Origin: Pseudomonas arcuscaelestis | GTDB lineage: Bacteria; Pseudomonadota; Gammaproteobacteria; Pseudomonadales; Pseudomonadaceae | Reading direction: 5' to 3' | Length of the DNA: 64,000 bases | Assembly (NCBI RefSeq): GCF_016881005.1 | Contig: NZ_JACOPV010000021.1 | Coordinates: 1 to 64,000, forward strand | Shown: piece by piece, positions 63,764 through 64,000 of the stretch | Numbering within the stretch: the first letter of the stretch is position 1 | How the letters are laid out: each line of letters starts with the position of its first letter | The notes under the pieces: generated by a model | Told to the model about the DNA's origin: nothing | The model's database searches: none | The model's input: the letters and a program-made list of their open reading frames with translations, nothing else | Program-made: the position numbers and the translations under genes

Positions 63764-64000
63764 TTACAGCTTGCCAGCGTTTTCGCTCAGGTAAGCAGCA
63801 ACGCCTTCTGGCGAAGCGGTCATACCTTTGTCGCCTTTTTTCCAGTTTGCCGGGCAAACTTCGCCGTGCTCTTCGTGGAACTGCAGAGCATCGACCAGAC
63901 GCAGCAGCTCGTCCATGTTACGACCCAGCGGCAGGTCGTTGATGATCTGCGAACGAACAACGCCTTTGTCGTCGATCAGGAACGCACCACGGAAGGCTAC
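63764..64000 (-). CDS. Peroxiredoxin (AhpC/TSA, 2-Cys), 3' part only
   Basis: The last 79 codons of a gene that continues past the right edge. The visible part reads FRGAFLIDDKGVVRSQ, LPLGRNMDELLRLVDALQ and HGEVCPANWKKGDKGM, ending SENAGKL. This is the C-terminal half of a typical 2-Cys peroxiredoxin, with the resolving cysteine in the EVCPANW motif. It reduces peroxides using thioredoxin-type donors. The peroxidatic Cys lies outside the window. Confidence 0.92.
   Translation of the reverse strand, partial: VAFRGAFLIDDKGVVRSQIINDLPLGRNMDELLRLVDALQFHEEHGEVCPANWKKGDKGMTASPEGVAAYLSENAGKL

Noticed and set aside
1-64000. CRISPR arrays, insertion sequences, prophage or tRNA genes
   Set aside because: I saw no spaced direct repeats, no transposase or phage proteins, and no tRNA cloverleaf I could support.

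Overview
The window is a chromosomal segment of a fluorescent-group Pseudomonas, most likely the P. putida/P. fluorescens lineage. The evidence is moderate-high GC with short intergenic spaces, complete liv/bra, quiP, ccoM, apbC and motY-pyrC-rnt gene sets with Pseudomonas-type sequences, REP-like hairpins with the core CGGGGCAAGCCCGCTCC, and a synteny block dcd-apbC-metG-rnf-nth...argG-motY-pyrC-rnt-peroxiredoxin that I recall from other Pseudomonas genomes. There is no phage, IS element, CRISPR array or tRNA; nearly everything looks like core genome.

Layout. 1-495: three tandem rRNA-type promoters and the boxA leader of an rrn operon that leaves the window to the left. 0.5-9.2 kb: an APH-like kinase, a formate/nitrite-type channel, an MBL-fold hydrolase, a MASE2-GGDEF diguanylate cyclase, an AaeXAB-like aromatic-acid efflux operon with a SlyA-type operator, and the tiny cbb3-oxidase subunit gene ccoM behind two ANR boxes. 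9.4-18.5 kb: rapA, an MHYT-GGDEF-EAL signalling protein, a beta-hydroxyacid dehydrogenase, and a 727-residue tubulin/FtsZ-like protein. 18.7-23.8 kb: the branched-chain amino acid ABC transporter operon livKHMGF with an internal terminator after the binding-protein gene. 23.9-37.3 kb: lipoproteins, an FAD dehydrogenase, a cysteine-synthase-fold enzyme, nhaA with a structured leader, pdxH, an OmpA lipoprotein with a histone-H1-like tail, a class C serine hydrolase, an agarase-like glycosidase and the helicase dinG. 37.3-48.6 kb: envelope proteins, including a collagen-like protein and two paralogous OmpA lipoproteins whose Shine-Dalgarno sequences are buried in hairpins, a DUF6231/YchJ/LEA-2/SEC-C cluster, the acylase quiP, and a five-haem cytochrome fusion. 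48.7-57.8 kb: dcd, a cold-shock gene, apbC, metG and an rnf operon that lacks rnfC. 57.9-64 kb: a BvgA-like response regulator, an AT-rich islet with a two-TM protein, argG, motY, pyrC, rnt and a truncated peroxiredoxin gene.

Themes. Respiration and redox functions recur (ccoM, rnf, multihaem cytochrome, pdxH, peroxiredoxin), as do envelope lipoproteins, c-di-GMP signalling (two cyclases plus MotY for the motor) and nitrogen/pyrimidine metabolism (liv, argG, dcd, pyrC). The best candidates for new biology are the reduced Rnf-like complex (no RnfC, no RnfB membrane anchor, three of four membrane [2Fe-2S] cysteines replaced), the large solitary tubulin-like GTPase, the BvgA-like regulator next to BvgA-like palindromes, and the paired Shine-Dalgarno-masking hairpins. 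All functional calls are from reading the sequence; no database search was run.
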